Origin: Flavobacteriia bacterium
Lineage (GTDB): Bacteria > Bacteroidota > Bacteroidia > Flavobacteriales > Weeksellaceae
DNA: 59,537 nucleotides
Direction of reading: 5' to 3'
NCBI GenBank assembly: GCA_019455045.1
Contig: JACFND010000010.1
Span: 1 to 59,537, forward strand
The position numbers and the translations under genes were made by a program. A model generated the notes under the pieces. That model was given only the letters and a program-made list of their open reading frames with translations. It made no database searches and was not told the origin of the DNA. How positions within the stretch are numbered: the stretch's first letter is position 1; the number at the start of each line of letters is the position of its first letter. Positions 51,648 through 59,537 of this stretch are shown here, piece by piece.

Positions 51648-53780
51648 ATGAAGAATTTAGGTTACATACTTAATTTCTCAACCAATTATAATGCAAACAA
51701 CTATTTGTATTATTTCCTGCCTGCGATCAGTTCGGGCAGGATACTGCTGTTCAATCAGCTGACCCGAAAACAGCTGCCTGTTGGTCCCAGACACAAAGAG
51801 GCGGTGCTGAAAGAAAAAATCATCAGTCTCAAAAACCATTGGGATCTGTATCGGCTCGATCCGAAAAACAAATACGAAAAACTCAGAATCAATATCGTTT
51901 TTGATTATGAACCTTGGGAATTTACCGGTTTTGGAAAATATTCGTCTTTTACATTTTCTAAAATTTATTATCTCAGAAAAGAATTTGAAAAACACTTCAG
52001 CGAATATGATCTGTCCAAAATCGTATTTCAGTATTTCGCGATCAAAAACAAGGCGGTCGGACTTGAAGAACTGATTCAGTTTTTGGATGAAAAAGGCGGA
52101 ATCAGCGATTCGTCGGGTCAGATCGAATATGGAGAAGTCAACCGTGATCTGATCGAATGGCCGGAATGGAAAGGAATTGAAGAATGCATCAGCGAGAAAT
52201 TTGATCTCAAAAACAAACAGTCAGATCAGCCGGTGACCGAAACCGAAAAAAAACTGGTCGAAAATATGATGCTCAAAATTGAAGACCGGATACTGAACGG
52301 TTTTCATTCGGACGAAAATTCAGTTTTTCCGGGATTTCTGAAAGAATGTATAGCCGAATTCAGAAAAGAGCTGATTTCGAGGATGCTCAAAATCGGCGAT
52401 TTGAACAATTTCAGCCAGAGAAAAGAACAGCTGCTCAGACTGTTTGAAAGATTTTCTTCGGGTTTTTATCTGAGAAAACAGGATATGCTTTTCAGATTTA
52501 CAATCGATTCACAGACCAATCATTCAAAGATTAACGGATATGAATCGCTGACAGCTTTTCTGACCGAATCTGTTGATTTTTTCGGTCAGGACAATCCGGT
52601 CGGATTTATCACCAACGGAAACAACAAACGGACGATCAGCATTGAAGAAATTGAATTTGACGAAGAAAAGACAGCGCTCCTTTTTGGCAGATACCAAAGT
52701 TTTTATCTGCAGGTAAAAAATCTGGCGGAACAGACCAATGAAAACAAAAAAAGACTCAAACAGTTCAAATTCAATTCTGAAATCGATCCCGACCGTTTTT
52801 TTAAAATTGATGAAAGAAAACAGGCCGACTTTCTGACTGTCAACGGAATGAGGAACAGATATCTTCATCTTTTCAGCCGAAAAAACTCTTATCAGATCAA
52901 AAAAGAACTCAATGAGAACAGCATACAGCCGCTTGAGGATTACATCCGCACACAAAGTCATCTGATCAGCAAATCATACAGTCTGGAAGGAAATTACGGT
53001 TTGTCCGAAACCTGGGATGAATTGAATTCAAGAGAGATAGCCGTGGCAATCGATAACATGAACCGTCAGGAAGAAGAATTCAGACTGAGTTCGTCGGGCA
53101 GATCAAAAAAATATGAATCGGCGGTGAGAAAATACAGACAGATGATCGGCGGTCTGAACAATGATTTTATGAATACGATGAAAATACTGCCTGCGCCCAA
53201 AGATATGCATGTATTTTTTCCGCTCGTATTGCTGCTGGTTTTGCTGATGGGCATGCCGTTGTACAAATTCACAGATTGGTTTGAAGCCATCATTTTCGGT
53301 CTGATTTTTATTTTCGGATTGTCGCTGATCGCACTGATCATCTGGTTTTTGGACAAATCTGAAGTCAATTCGAAATTTGAAAATATCTATCTTGAAAATG
53401 TTGAACTCTTCAGCCGTTTTCAGGATCATGTCACCGAATTGTCAAATATGTCGGTGAATATCAGAAAAAGCACGCTCAGACGAAAAAACATCAAAGAACT
53501 CAAAGATGCAAACCGTTCTCTGGAAGAGGAACAGCGAAAATACAGTCTGTATTCGAGATTTTATCAGGAAATCACAGATCAGATTCGTCTGAACGGACAC
53601 CAGTTCGCTGAGACGGCGGTCAATCTGCCTGCAGATATGGATTTACCGCCGATTGAAGATGTCAGAAACAGAATTTCTGATCGTGAGAGCCGTGTGGTGA
53701 TAAAATCGGGTGCGACCGTAAAAAATCATGAAAGCATGGAGAGTCAGTTGGGAATTATCAAATCGATAAAATCAAAATAG
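51648..53780 (+). CDS. Two-helix membrane protein of the tubulin-like operon
   Basis: A 710-residue protein that begins 3 bases after the tubulin-like gene. Residues 1-520 are soluble and charged, partly helical (SRKEQLLRLFERFS-like and NENKKRLKQFKF stretches). Two adjacent helices span about 521-540 and 546-568 (VFFPLVLLLVLLMGMPLY and AIIFGLIFIFGLSLIALIIW), followed by an about 140-residue helical tail (KELKDANRSLEEEQRKYSLY). No signal peptide is present, so both ends are expected in the cytoplasm, the position needed for an adaptor between a filament and the membrane. I recognise no family. Confidence 0.8.
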   Translation: MKNLGYILNFSTNYNANNYLYYFLPAISSGRILLFNQLTRKQLPVGPRHKEAVLKEKIISLKNHWDLYRLDPKNKYEKLRINIVFDYEPWEFTGFGKYSSFTFSKIYYLRKEFEKHFSEYDLSKIVFQYFAIKNKAVGLEELIQFLDEKGGISDSSGQIEYGEVNRDLIEWPEWKGIEECISEKFDLKNKQSDQPVTETEKKLVENMMLKIEDRILNGFHSDENSVFPGFLKECIAEFRKELISRMLKIGDLNNFSQRKEQLLRLFERFSSGFYLRKQDMLFRFTIDSQTNHSKINGYESLTAFLTESVDFFGQDNPVGFITNGNNKRTISIEEIEFDEEKTALLFGRYQSFYLQVKNLAEQTNENKKRLKQFKFNSEIDPDRFFKIDERKQADFLTVNGMRNRYLHLFSRKNSYQIKKELNENSIQPLEDYIRTQSHLISKSYSLEGNYGLSETWDELNSREIAVAIDNMNRQEEEFRLSSSGRSKKYESAVRKYRQMIGGLNNDFMNTMKILPAPKDMHVFFPLVLLLVLLMGMPLYKFTDWFEAIIFGLIFIFGLSLIALIIWFLDKSEVNSKFENIYLENVELFSRFQDHVTELSNMSVNIRKSTLRRKNIKELKDANRSLEEEQRKYSLYSRFYQEITDQIRLNGHQFAETAVNLPADMDLPPIEDVRNRISDRESRVVIKSGATVKNHESMESQLGIIKSIKSK

Positions 53781-53781
53781 G

Positions 53782-56700
53782 ATGAATACGATTTGGGAGA
53801 TATTTTTTACGATTTTGGCGTTCAACTATGTTTCGTTCAACGGAAAGAAAGATGTTCGCTATACCGGCTGGTATCGTCCCTGGCTGCTGGTTATCCTGAT
53901 TTTGGTCTGTCTCGGATTTTACAACAAACTGACTTCGGATCTGCCGAGTGTAGCGCTTTATCAGCATTACAGAATCGAGCTTGCCTTTTGCATGATCGTA
54001 ATCGTTTTCTGGATCGGACTCAAAATGTTGCTGGCTATCATCGGAGCCAACAAAAGACTGTTTCCGCTGCTTCAGAAATTCAACAAAGACAAGGTGCTCG
54101 AACGAAAAAAAGGATATGCAAACTATCTGCTCTGGCCTTATGTGATCGACGATTTCAAGATCAGATTCAGAAACGGTCACAAATTCTTTAAAAAACTGTT
54201 TTGGGTCGCCGTCATACTGCTGCTGATTTCAAATATATGGTCGTCCTATTATTATGACCGTTATTTACTTGTTCTGCCCAATCTGCTCAGTCTGCTTGCA
54301 GTTCCGGTATTGCTCGAATGGATCGTTTATTTCAACTGGAAAACGGCCAAAGATCAGAATCTGACCGATCAGTCCGAAAATCAGCAGACCGGTTCAAATT
54401 TTTATCAGCTGTTTGCGCGTTATCTCGACAAAGACCACGGTTTTTTTGACAGCTGGATTTCGGGTTATCTCAGTTCAAAAGAAGAAACCGCAAATGTAAA
54501 TCAAAGAAACAACGAAGCTTATCTGACCGAATACATCGACAAAATCAACAATGAAGATATTGATCTGATCATCGGTTCGGACAATTTCACGGATCTGGTT
54601 CCCGATGTGGCGGCTTTGCTTCTGAACACAATTGAAAAAGGTGGCAACATACTGATGATTGCAGATCTGGCGGATCACAGCACTTACAATCCATCGAGTG
54701 TGGGCATCAAAACCGAAAGCGACAATGCGCATTCTGTGGTGAAACTCTTTTCGGTTTTTCTGAACCAAATCCTGACCGATCGTATGCCATCGGCCGAAAA
54801 TCTGATCGATATCGGTTATTATTCAAAAAAGGATACTTCGGGGCTTTCAAAAAGAATACTGATCTGCAGTGCTGAAGATGCATTGTCAAAAGAGCTGATT
54901 CATTCGGAATGGATGAAGGAAATGGATCTGCTGATGGTTTTTCAGTTCAATGATTCGCTTGCCAACAATCTGGGTATCAAAAGACAGCTGAGCCTTTGGC
55001 TGAAACAGCAGAACAAAAGTTTTAAATCATTGTTTTTCAAGAACTACAGTGCGGGCGGTGACGAAGCCACTTCGGTGACCTGGATCAGTTCAAGAGACGT
55101 GCCCGAAGTCAATCTGCAGAACATTCAGACTTCAAAAACCAATTATTTCATCAATTTCGCTTATGAATACAGTGTCAGCAATCTGAACCAAATCCTGGTT
55201 GGCAATACCAACGAATTTGATCTGGCGCCGGGGATTGAGCTCGCTGTTTTTCCGATCATGGAAAACATCGATCACATCCATTATTTTGAAGGATTTGGTC
55301 TGGATTATATTCAGAGCAAAAACAAACTGGAAAATCTTCAGAAATCATTTAAAAGCGGTGACGGAAGTGCAAATGATCTTTTCAATTATTATGAAAATGC
55401 GGATCAGTCAAAACTGTTCAAAAGCATACTGATCAACAATCTGCCGTTTATCGTTCATCATCCGGGCAATCCCGAATGCAATGACAGACATGTTTCGGTA
55501 ATTTTTGACAGCATTAGCAATTCGCCAAAACTTTATCAGAAATATATGCATCTCGGCAAAACCGAATCTTTTGTCTGCATCGTTTCCAGACCTCATCTGA
55601 TGCGAGAATATTTTGCCGAAAACATCAATTTCTTTGTCGCTTCGACCATAGAACCGCTTGAACTTCAGTTGTCAAAATCAAAGATCAATCTCTGTCTGGA
55701 GCTGCTCAAACTGCTGATCAATGAGCAGATCGATATTGAATTTATCAAAAGTCTGATCAATTCGCATTCGATTGATCCGGGCGGCGGAAGCGTGATTGAA
55801 TTTATCAAAAAACTGTTCAGCCAGTATCTGTTTTTGGATGTGAGCAAAAATGCAATTCTGAAATCAGAGAGCAGATATGTGTTCAAAGACGGCGATTATT
55901 ACCATCTGCATGCGCTGAGCATGGACCGGCACAAACTGGAAATCAATGAGATTTTTGAATACCTGAAAAAGGTGAATGTGAAAGACAGCAGCGGAAATCT
56001 GATACTTGAGATACCGAAATATCTGCTGTTTCAAAATTTCCTTCCGCTTCAAAACATCATCATCGACGGAATCAGTTATGAATATGTGCAGTACAGCGAA
56101 ATCAACAAAGAACTGGTGCTCAAAACCCGTCCGACCGATATATTTTCGTTCAACAAACCGGCTGCAGTCATCGGTGTTTCAAATCATTCAAAGGCTGAAA
56201 TTATTGAAAGTACAGACAATCTCGGCATTTTTATAGACGGAAGGCTTCATCGTTTTTCATCAGAAATTACAGAAAACGAAATTGAAATTTATTATCAAAA
56301 TTATTATCAGTTCCACAGATTTTACAACAGTCCGCTTTCAAAACAGCAGACACCGAAACTGATCAATTTGGGCGAATTTGACAGTCTTATCGAAGATTCA
56401 AAAAGAAAATACAACACCCGTTATCTGCATTTTCAGTGGGAAGTTCCAAAAAAATATACTGACCGTCTGGCCGAACTGACCACAAGGATTCATCATCTGA
56501 TTTATGAATTTCTGCCGATACTTTTCCCGCAGAGAAGCCAGTACATACTGATTGCGTCTGACAATAATCTTGACGAACGGCACAGAAATGCGGTTCCCTG
56601 GATATTTCCCGAAAATAATTTTGAATACAATGCCGAAAACTGTATTGAGTTTTATGTAATTGAAGATTCGTTTGCTGATTTGGGAATTCTGAAACCGATA

Positions 56701-57609
56701 CAGAATTTCTTTTCAAAAAAGATACTGACCGATCTTTATTTTTATCTGAAATGGATCAGCGATCCCAATCCGGCTGTGCTCCCGCCCTATTTTCAGAATT
56801 TTAAAAACAATTTCTTTTATAAGGACAAACTTTCGTTTCTGAAATACGGTCTGACCGGAAATCAGATCAGCTGGGACATTGAATTTCTGATTGAGTTTCT
56901 GGAAGATTCAAAATTATTTGATAAAACAGCCATCGGTCAGGGATACAGCACCGGAAGACCTGCAGCTTCGGCAGTCAAAAGTTCAAATGTTGAATGTGAT
57001 TATTGCGGAAATAAATTCAAACTCGATCAGGTTCAGCTGATGGAGGACGGTCTTCATCGCTGTAAGGACTGTGCGGTAAATGCGGTCGAAAATGAAGCAA
57101 CTGCAAAAGATTTGGCGGTTCAGGCTGTCAAACTGTTCAATACCGTTTGCGGTGTTGATCTGAATGTTGCTTATGATCTGAAACTTGTCAGCGCGACCGA
57201 ACTGAATCATGCATTGGGCATCCCTTTCAGGGTGAGTGATAAATTTGACAAAAGAAAAAATTCTGGTGCTGTGATGAATACGATTTATCTTGAAAAAGGA
57301 GTGAGCAAAAACATCAGTTTGGGTTGTCTGATCAGGGAACTGACAGCATTGTATGAGATTCAGAAACTGAATTTTATGACCATGAAATATGCTGATCCGA
57401 AACTGACCGAAGGTTTGCCGATTTATGCAGAATACATACTGATGAAAAACAGCGGTAATGTGGATTTCATGAATTATGCAGACAGACTGAAACAGGTATA
57501 TGACAAAGGAAATGCAGCAGAATCTGAAATTTTCAAATATATGAATCAGAAATTCAAAGGACCTGAATTCTTAAAGACGATCGGCAGGATTTATTCCAAA
57601 AAGGCGTGA
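53782..57609 (+). CDS. Large membrane protein with C-terminal zinc finger and degenerate peptidase-like domain
   Basis: A 1275-residue protein beginning 1 base after the previous stop. Five or six helices occupy about residues 4-185. A long soluble region of alternating strands and helices (for example DLIIGSDNFTDLVPDVAALLL and NILMIADLADH) follows, unassigned. At about 1069-1099 four cysteines in CDYC and CKDC form a zinc finger of the treble-clef or LIM-like kind. After it, IYLEKGVSKNISLGCLIRELTALYE and LTEGLPIYAEYILM resemble the HExxH...E core of DA1-like gluzincin peptidases, but the HExxH is RELTA here. A bound metal for catalysis is therefore unlikely. Function unknown. Confidence 0.78.
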   Translation: MNTIWEIFFTILAFNYVSFNGKKDVRYTGWYRPWLLVILILVCLGFYNKLTSDLPSVALYQHYRIELAFCMIVIVFWIGLKMLLAIIGANKRLFPLLQKFNKDKVLERKKGYANYLLWPYVIDDFKIRFRNGHKFFKKLFWVAVILLLISNIWSSYYYDRYLLVLPNLLSLLAVPVLLEWIVYFNWKTAKDQNLTDQSENQQTGSNFYQLFARYLDKDHGFFDSWISGYLSSKEETANVNQRNNEAYLTEYIDKINNEDIDLIIGSDNFTDLVPDVAALLLNTIEKGGNILMIADLADHSTYNPSSVGIKTESDNAHSVVKLFSVFLNQILTDRMPSAENLIDIGYYSKKDTSGLSKRILICSAEDALSKELIHSEWMKEMDLLMVFQFNDSLANNLGIKRQLSLWLKQQNKSFKSLFFKNYSAGGDEATSVTWISSRDVPEVNLQNIQTSKTNYFINFAYEYSVSNLNQILVGNTNEFDLAPGIELAVFPIMENIDHIHYFEGFGLDYIQSKNKLENLQKSFKSGDGSANDLFNYYENADQSKLFKSILINNLPFIVHHPGNPECNDRHVSVIFDSISNSPKLYQKYMHLGKTESFVCIVSRPHLMREYFAENINFFVASTIEPLELQLSKSKINLCLELLKLLINEQIDIEFIKSLINSHSIDPGGGSVIEFIKKLFSQYLFLDVSKNAILKSESRYVFKDGDYYHLHALSMDRHKLEINEIFEYLKKVNVKDSSGNLILEIPKYLLFQNFLPLQNIIIDGISYEYVQYSEINKELVLKTRPTDIFSFNKPAAVIGVSNHSKAEIIESTDNLGIFIDGRLHRFSSEITENEIEIYYQNYYQFHRFYNSPLSKQQTPKLINLGEFDSLIEDSKRKYNTRYLHFQWEVPKKYTDRLAELTTRIHHLIYEFLPILFPQRSQYILIASDNNLDERHRNAVPWIFPENNFEYNAENCIEFYVIEDSFADLGILKPIQNFFSKKILTDLYFYLKWISDPNPAVLPPYFQNFKNNFFYKDKLSFLKYGLTGNQISWDIEFLIEFLEDSKLFDKTAIGQGYSTGRPAASAVKSSNVECDYCGNKFKLDQVQLMEDGLHRCKDCAVNAVENEATAKDLAVQAVKLFNTVCGVDLNVAYDLKLVSATELNHALGIPFRVSDKFDKRKNSGAVMNTIYLEKGVSKNISLGCLIRELTALYEIQKLNFMTMKYADPKLTEGLPIYAEYILMKNSGNVDFMNYADRLKQVYDKGNAAESEIFKYMNQKFKGPEFLKTIGRIYSKKA

Positions 57610-57626
57610 TTTTTGGAAGAATCATC

Positions 57627-59324
57627 ATGTCCGGTCGCACAATAAATCAATTATTCATCGTTTCAAAAAGAGTGAGGTTTAGAATCTTTTTTGGTGTATT
57701 TTTTCTGATTACTGTTGTCAGCGGACAGCAGAAAACCGATTCTTTGCTGAATTTTTTCAATTACAAACCCGAACTCAAAAAATACGAAGCCGATTTTCAG
57801 AAAAAGATTAAAAATGATTCAACTCTTTATTTTGCGCTTGATTCATTGAAAAATATCGGTTATTACACACTTTCGGTTGATTCAATCCGAAACAATGATG
57901 TCTGGCTCAACAAAGGGAAACTCTACAAACAGCTTTGGGTAAAAAATGATACTTTGTTCAATCAAAAAACCGACTGGTTTCCGGTTCGGAATCTGGATTC
58001 GCTGATTCAAAAAGTCAATCAGAAATATGCAGAAAAAGGTTATCCGTTTATCGAACTCAAAATCATTCCGATGGGTTACAAAGACGGTGAAGCCCGGCTC
58101 AGACTGGAACCTCAGCTTTTTGACCGAAGGACGCTGGACGGTGTCAGGGTGTCTGGTTATGAAAAACTTTCAAAAGGATACATCAGACATGCTTTGGGTT
58201 TGAAAACAGGTGTAACTTACAATGAATCCGAACTTTATAAAATCTCTGAAAGAATGAGTTACAGTCCCTTCATTGAAGAGGTCAGACCGGCACAGACGCT
58301 GTTCAATCCGGATTCGACTTATATCTATCTGTATGTCAACAAGGTGAAATCAAATATCTTTGACGGAATCATCGGTTTTGGAAATGACGAAAAAGGAGAT
58401 TTTCAACTGAACGGAAATGTGAAAATCGAACTAAACAACAATTTCAATGCGATGGAACAAATCCGGCTGAACTGGATTGCGACCGCCGACAAAAGCAGTA
58501 CACTTGATCTGAATGTTCGGATTCCTTATCTTTTCAAATCTGCAGTTGGGACACAGACCAGTCTGAATATGTTCAAAAGAGACAGCACTTTTGTGAATAC
58601 AAAACTGGAAGAACGGCTGTTTTATCAAATCACAATGAATTCAAATCTGGGTTTGAATCTGAGTTATGAAAGTTCAAATTTTGTATTGGACGATCATCCC
58701 GAAATGGCGCAGCTGTACGATGATTTCAGCAAAAGCGGTTACGGTTTGAGTTATGAATTTGTTCAGCCGATACAAAACCGGCTTTTTGAAGGAAAATCAA
58801 AAGTATTTCTGATCGGAAAGACGCTGAATCGAAAAATCACGGAATACGATCCCGAAATCAATGAATATCTCGATAACAAAAGCCGTCAGTACGAGATCGG
58901 TCTGGATGCTTTCCGACTTTTCAGACTGCATCCGCATCATTACATCAAAGCCCGGGTTCAGGGTTACGGTCTGTTTGGAAACGATGATTATTATTCGACC
59001 AACGAGCTGTACCGAATCGGCGGATTCAACAGTCTGCGCGGTTTTAACGAAGAAAGCATAACCGCTTCGGCATACGGGATTACAAGTCTGGAATACCGTT
59101 TTCTGCCGAATGACGGTTTTTATATTTCGGTATTTGGAGATTATGGATTTGTCGAAAACAAGGCTTCTGATTTGAGTCAGAATCTGTTTGGAACCGGCGT
59201 AGGATTTTCATTTCTGACCCAATTGGGAATTTTCAATATGAGTTATGCGGTCGGCAAACAGTCGAATACCGGATTTGATTTCAGAAATTCAAAAATTCAT
59301 TTTGGGATACTGACCCGTTTCTGA
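57627..59324 (+). CDS. BamA/TamA-type outer-membrane beta-barrel protein
   Basis: A 565-residue Omp85-type protein with a signal segment (FRIFFGVFFLITVVSGQQ), POTRA-like periplasmic modules at about 80-260 (KLYKQLWVKNDTLFNQ, GYPFIELKIIPMGYK and RIRHALGL-like helix stretches) and a 16-strand-type barrel. The lid loop motif IGGFNSLRGFNEES (about 463-476) holds the conserved VRGF-like RGF of Omp85 proteins, and the last strand ends FGILTRF with a terminal aromatic. The frame also opens at a GTG (57606) overlapping the previous stop; I prefer the ATG at 57627. It closes the tubulin-like operon and might insert or export an outer-membrane partner. Confidence 0.85.
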   Translation: MSGRTINQLFIVSKRVRFRIFFGVFFLITVVSGQQKTDSLLNFFNYKPELKKYEADFQKKIKNDSTLYFALDSLKNIGYYTLSVDSIRNNDVWLNKGKLYKQLWVKNDTLFNQKTDWFPVRNLDSLIQKVNQKYAEKGYPFIELKIIPMGYKDGEARLRLEPQLFDRRTLDGVRVSGYEKLSKGYIRHALGLKTGVTYNESELYKISERMSYSPFIEEVRPAQTLFNPDSTYIYLYVNKVKSNIFDGIIGFGNDEKGDFQLNGNVKIELNNNFNAMEQIRLNWIATADKSSTLDLNVRIPYLFKSAVGTQTSLNMFKRDSTFVNTKLEERLFYQITMNSNLGLNLSYESSNFVLDDHPEMAQLYDDFSKSGYGLSYEFVQPIQNRLFEGKSKVFLIGKTLNRKITEYDPEINEYLDNKSRQYEIGLDAFRLFRLHPHHYIKARVQGYGLFGNDDYYSTNELYRIGGFNSLRGFNEESITASAYGITSLEYRFLPNDGFYISVFGDYGFVENKASDLSQNLFGTGVGFSFLTQLGIFNMSYAVGKQSNTGFDFRNSKIHFGILTRF

Positions 59325-59328
59325 CGAA

Positions 59329-59520
59329 TCAGTTCATTCCGGGCTGATTTTTCGCCATCGACTGCATCATCTGTCTTCCGCCCGAAGACTGCATAAACTT
59401 CATCATCTTGCCCATTTCGGAGAATTGTTTCAACAGCTGGTTGACTTCCTGAATCGAAGTTCCCGAACCTTTTGCAATTCTGTTTTTTCCTGACTTCCGC
59501 AAATTAACACCCAAAATCAA
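59329..59520 (-). CDS. ffh: 3' end of ffh, signal recognition particle protein (partial)
   Basis: Minus-strand frame encoding the last 55-60 residues of the Ffh M domain: KNRIAKGSGTSIQEVNQLLK, then FSEMGKMMKFMQSSGGRQMM and the end NQPGMN. The remainder of the 450-residue protein is not in the window. Upstream of about 59,485 the frame no longer reads as Ffh and meets an in-frame stop (59530-59532), so the window end may contain frameshifts or another sequence. Convergent with the Omp85 gene, 4 bases apart. Confidence 0.75.
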   Translation of the reverse strand: MILGVNLRKSGKNRIAKGSGTSIQEVNQLLKQFSEMGKMMKFMQSSGGRQMMQSMAKNQPGMN

Positions 59521-59537
59521 AAAGTTCGTTTAGCTGT

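Noticed and set aside
53793..54191. 132-codon frame inside the 1275-residue membrane protein gene
   Set aside because: An out-of-frame shadow of a long gene with consistent coding pattern.
45965..59324. Operon considered as a phage or plasmid partition module (TubZ type)
   Set aside because: No phage structural, replication or partner genes are near, and the GTPase is far larger than TubZ/PhuZ. The envelope proteins fit a chromosomal function better.

Overview
The window comes from the phylum Bacteroidota, most likely an aerobic member of the Flavobacteriales. The evidence is two proteins with type A and one with a type B type IX secretion sorting domain, a PorP/SprF-family protein, DUF4230, DUF4834 and DUF6263 family proteins, an L31 type B ribosomal protein, and promoters of the TAnnTTTG (-7) type. 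I cannot name a genus from sequence alone.

Layout. 0-9.5 kb is housekeeping: a long-chain acyl-CoA ligase, rpmE2, a three-gene envelope operon ending in a YfhO-type membrane protein, and an amino-acid permease. 9.5-10.5 kb holds no genes but carries a 300-bp tandem duplication built from hairpins. 10.5-16.2 kb encodes a lipoprotein thiol peroxidase and a PorP/SprF gene next to a 1080-residue type B T9SS cargo protein. 16.7-21.1 kb is a MacA/MacB-like export operon (adaptor, two FtsX-type permeases, ATPase). 21.5-35.9 kb is a mixture: apt, a T9SS protein, tRNA(CAU), rbfA plus an FtsX-type permease, DUF4230 plus a thioredoxin-like lipoprotein, an M14 peptidase, an XRE regulator, an ACP phosphodiesterase-like protein, an acyl-CoA carboxylase beta subunit, and a secreted alpha/beta hydrolase.

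35.9-41.4 kb is an AT-rich accessory island. It contains an IS982-type transposase remnant, an orphan copy of the hairpin element found at 9.8 kb, and a broken RHS locus. The RHS reading frame is split by a 285-bp GIY-YIG element that has 13-bp perfect terminal inverted repeats. The RHS C-terminal part is followed by two paralogous small membrane proteins and a lipoprotein, all joined by 4-bp overlaps, which looks like a toxin/immunity layout.

41.5-45.8 kb encodes a FUSC-family membrane protein, a GNAT-nitrilase fusion and a nucleoside deaminase. 45.9-59.3 kb is the most interesting part: a tightly packed 13-kb operon of five genes. They encode a membrane-anchored vWA protein, a 1152-residue tubulin/FtsZ-like GTPase, a two-helix membrane protein, a 1275-residue membrane protein ending in a zinc finger plus a degenerate metallopeptidase-like domain, and a BamA/TamA-type outer-membrane protein. 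Together these would span cytoplasm, inner membrane, periplasm and outer membrane, which suggests an envelope-remodelling machine driven by a tubulin-like filament. The last gene runs into the 3' end of ffh at the window edge, where the reading frame breaks.
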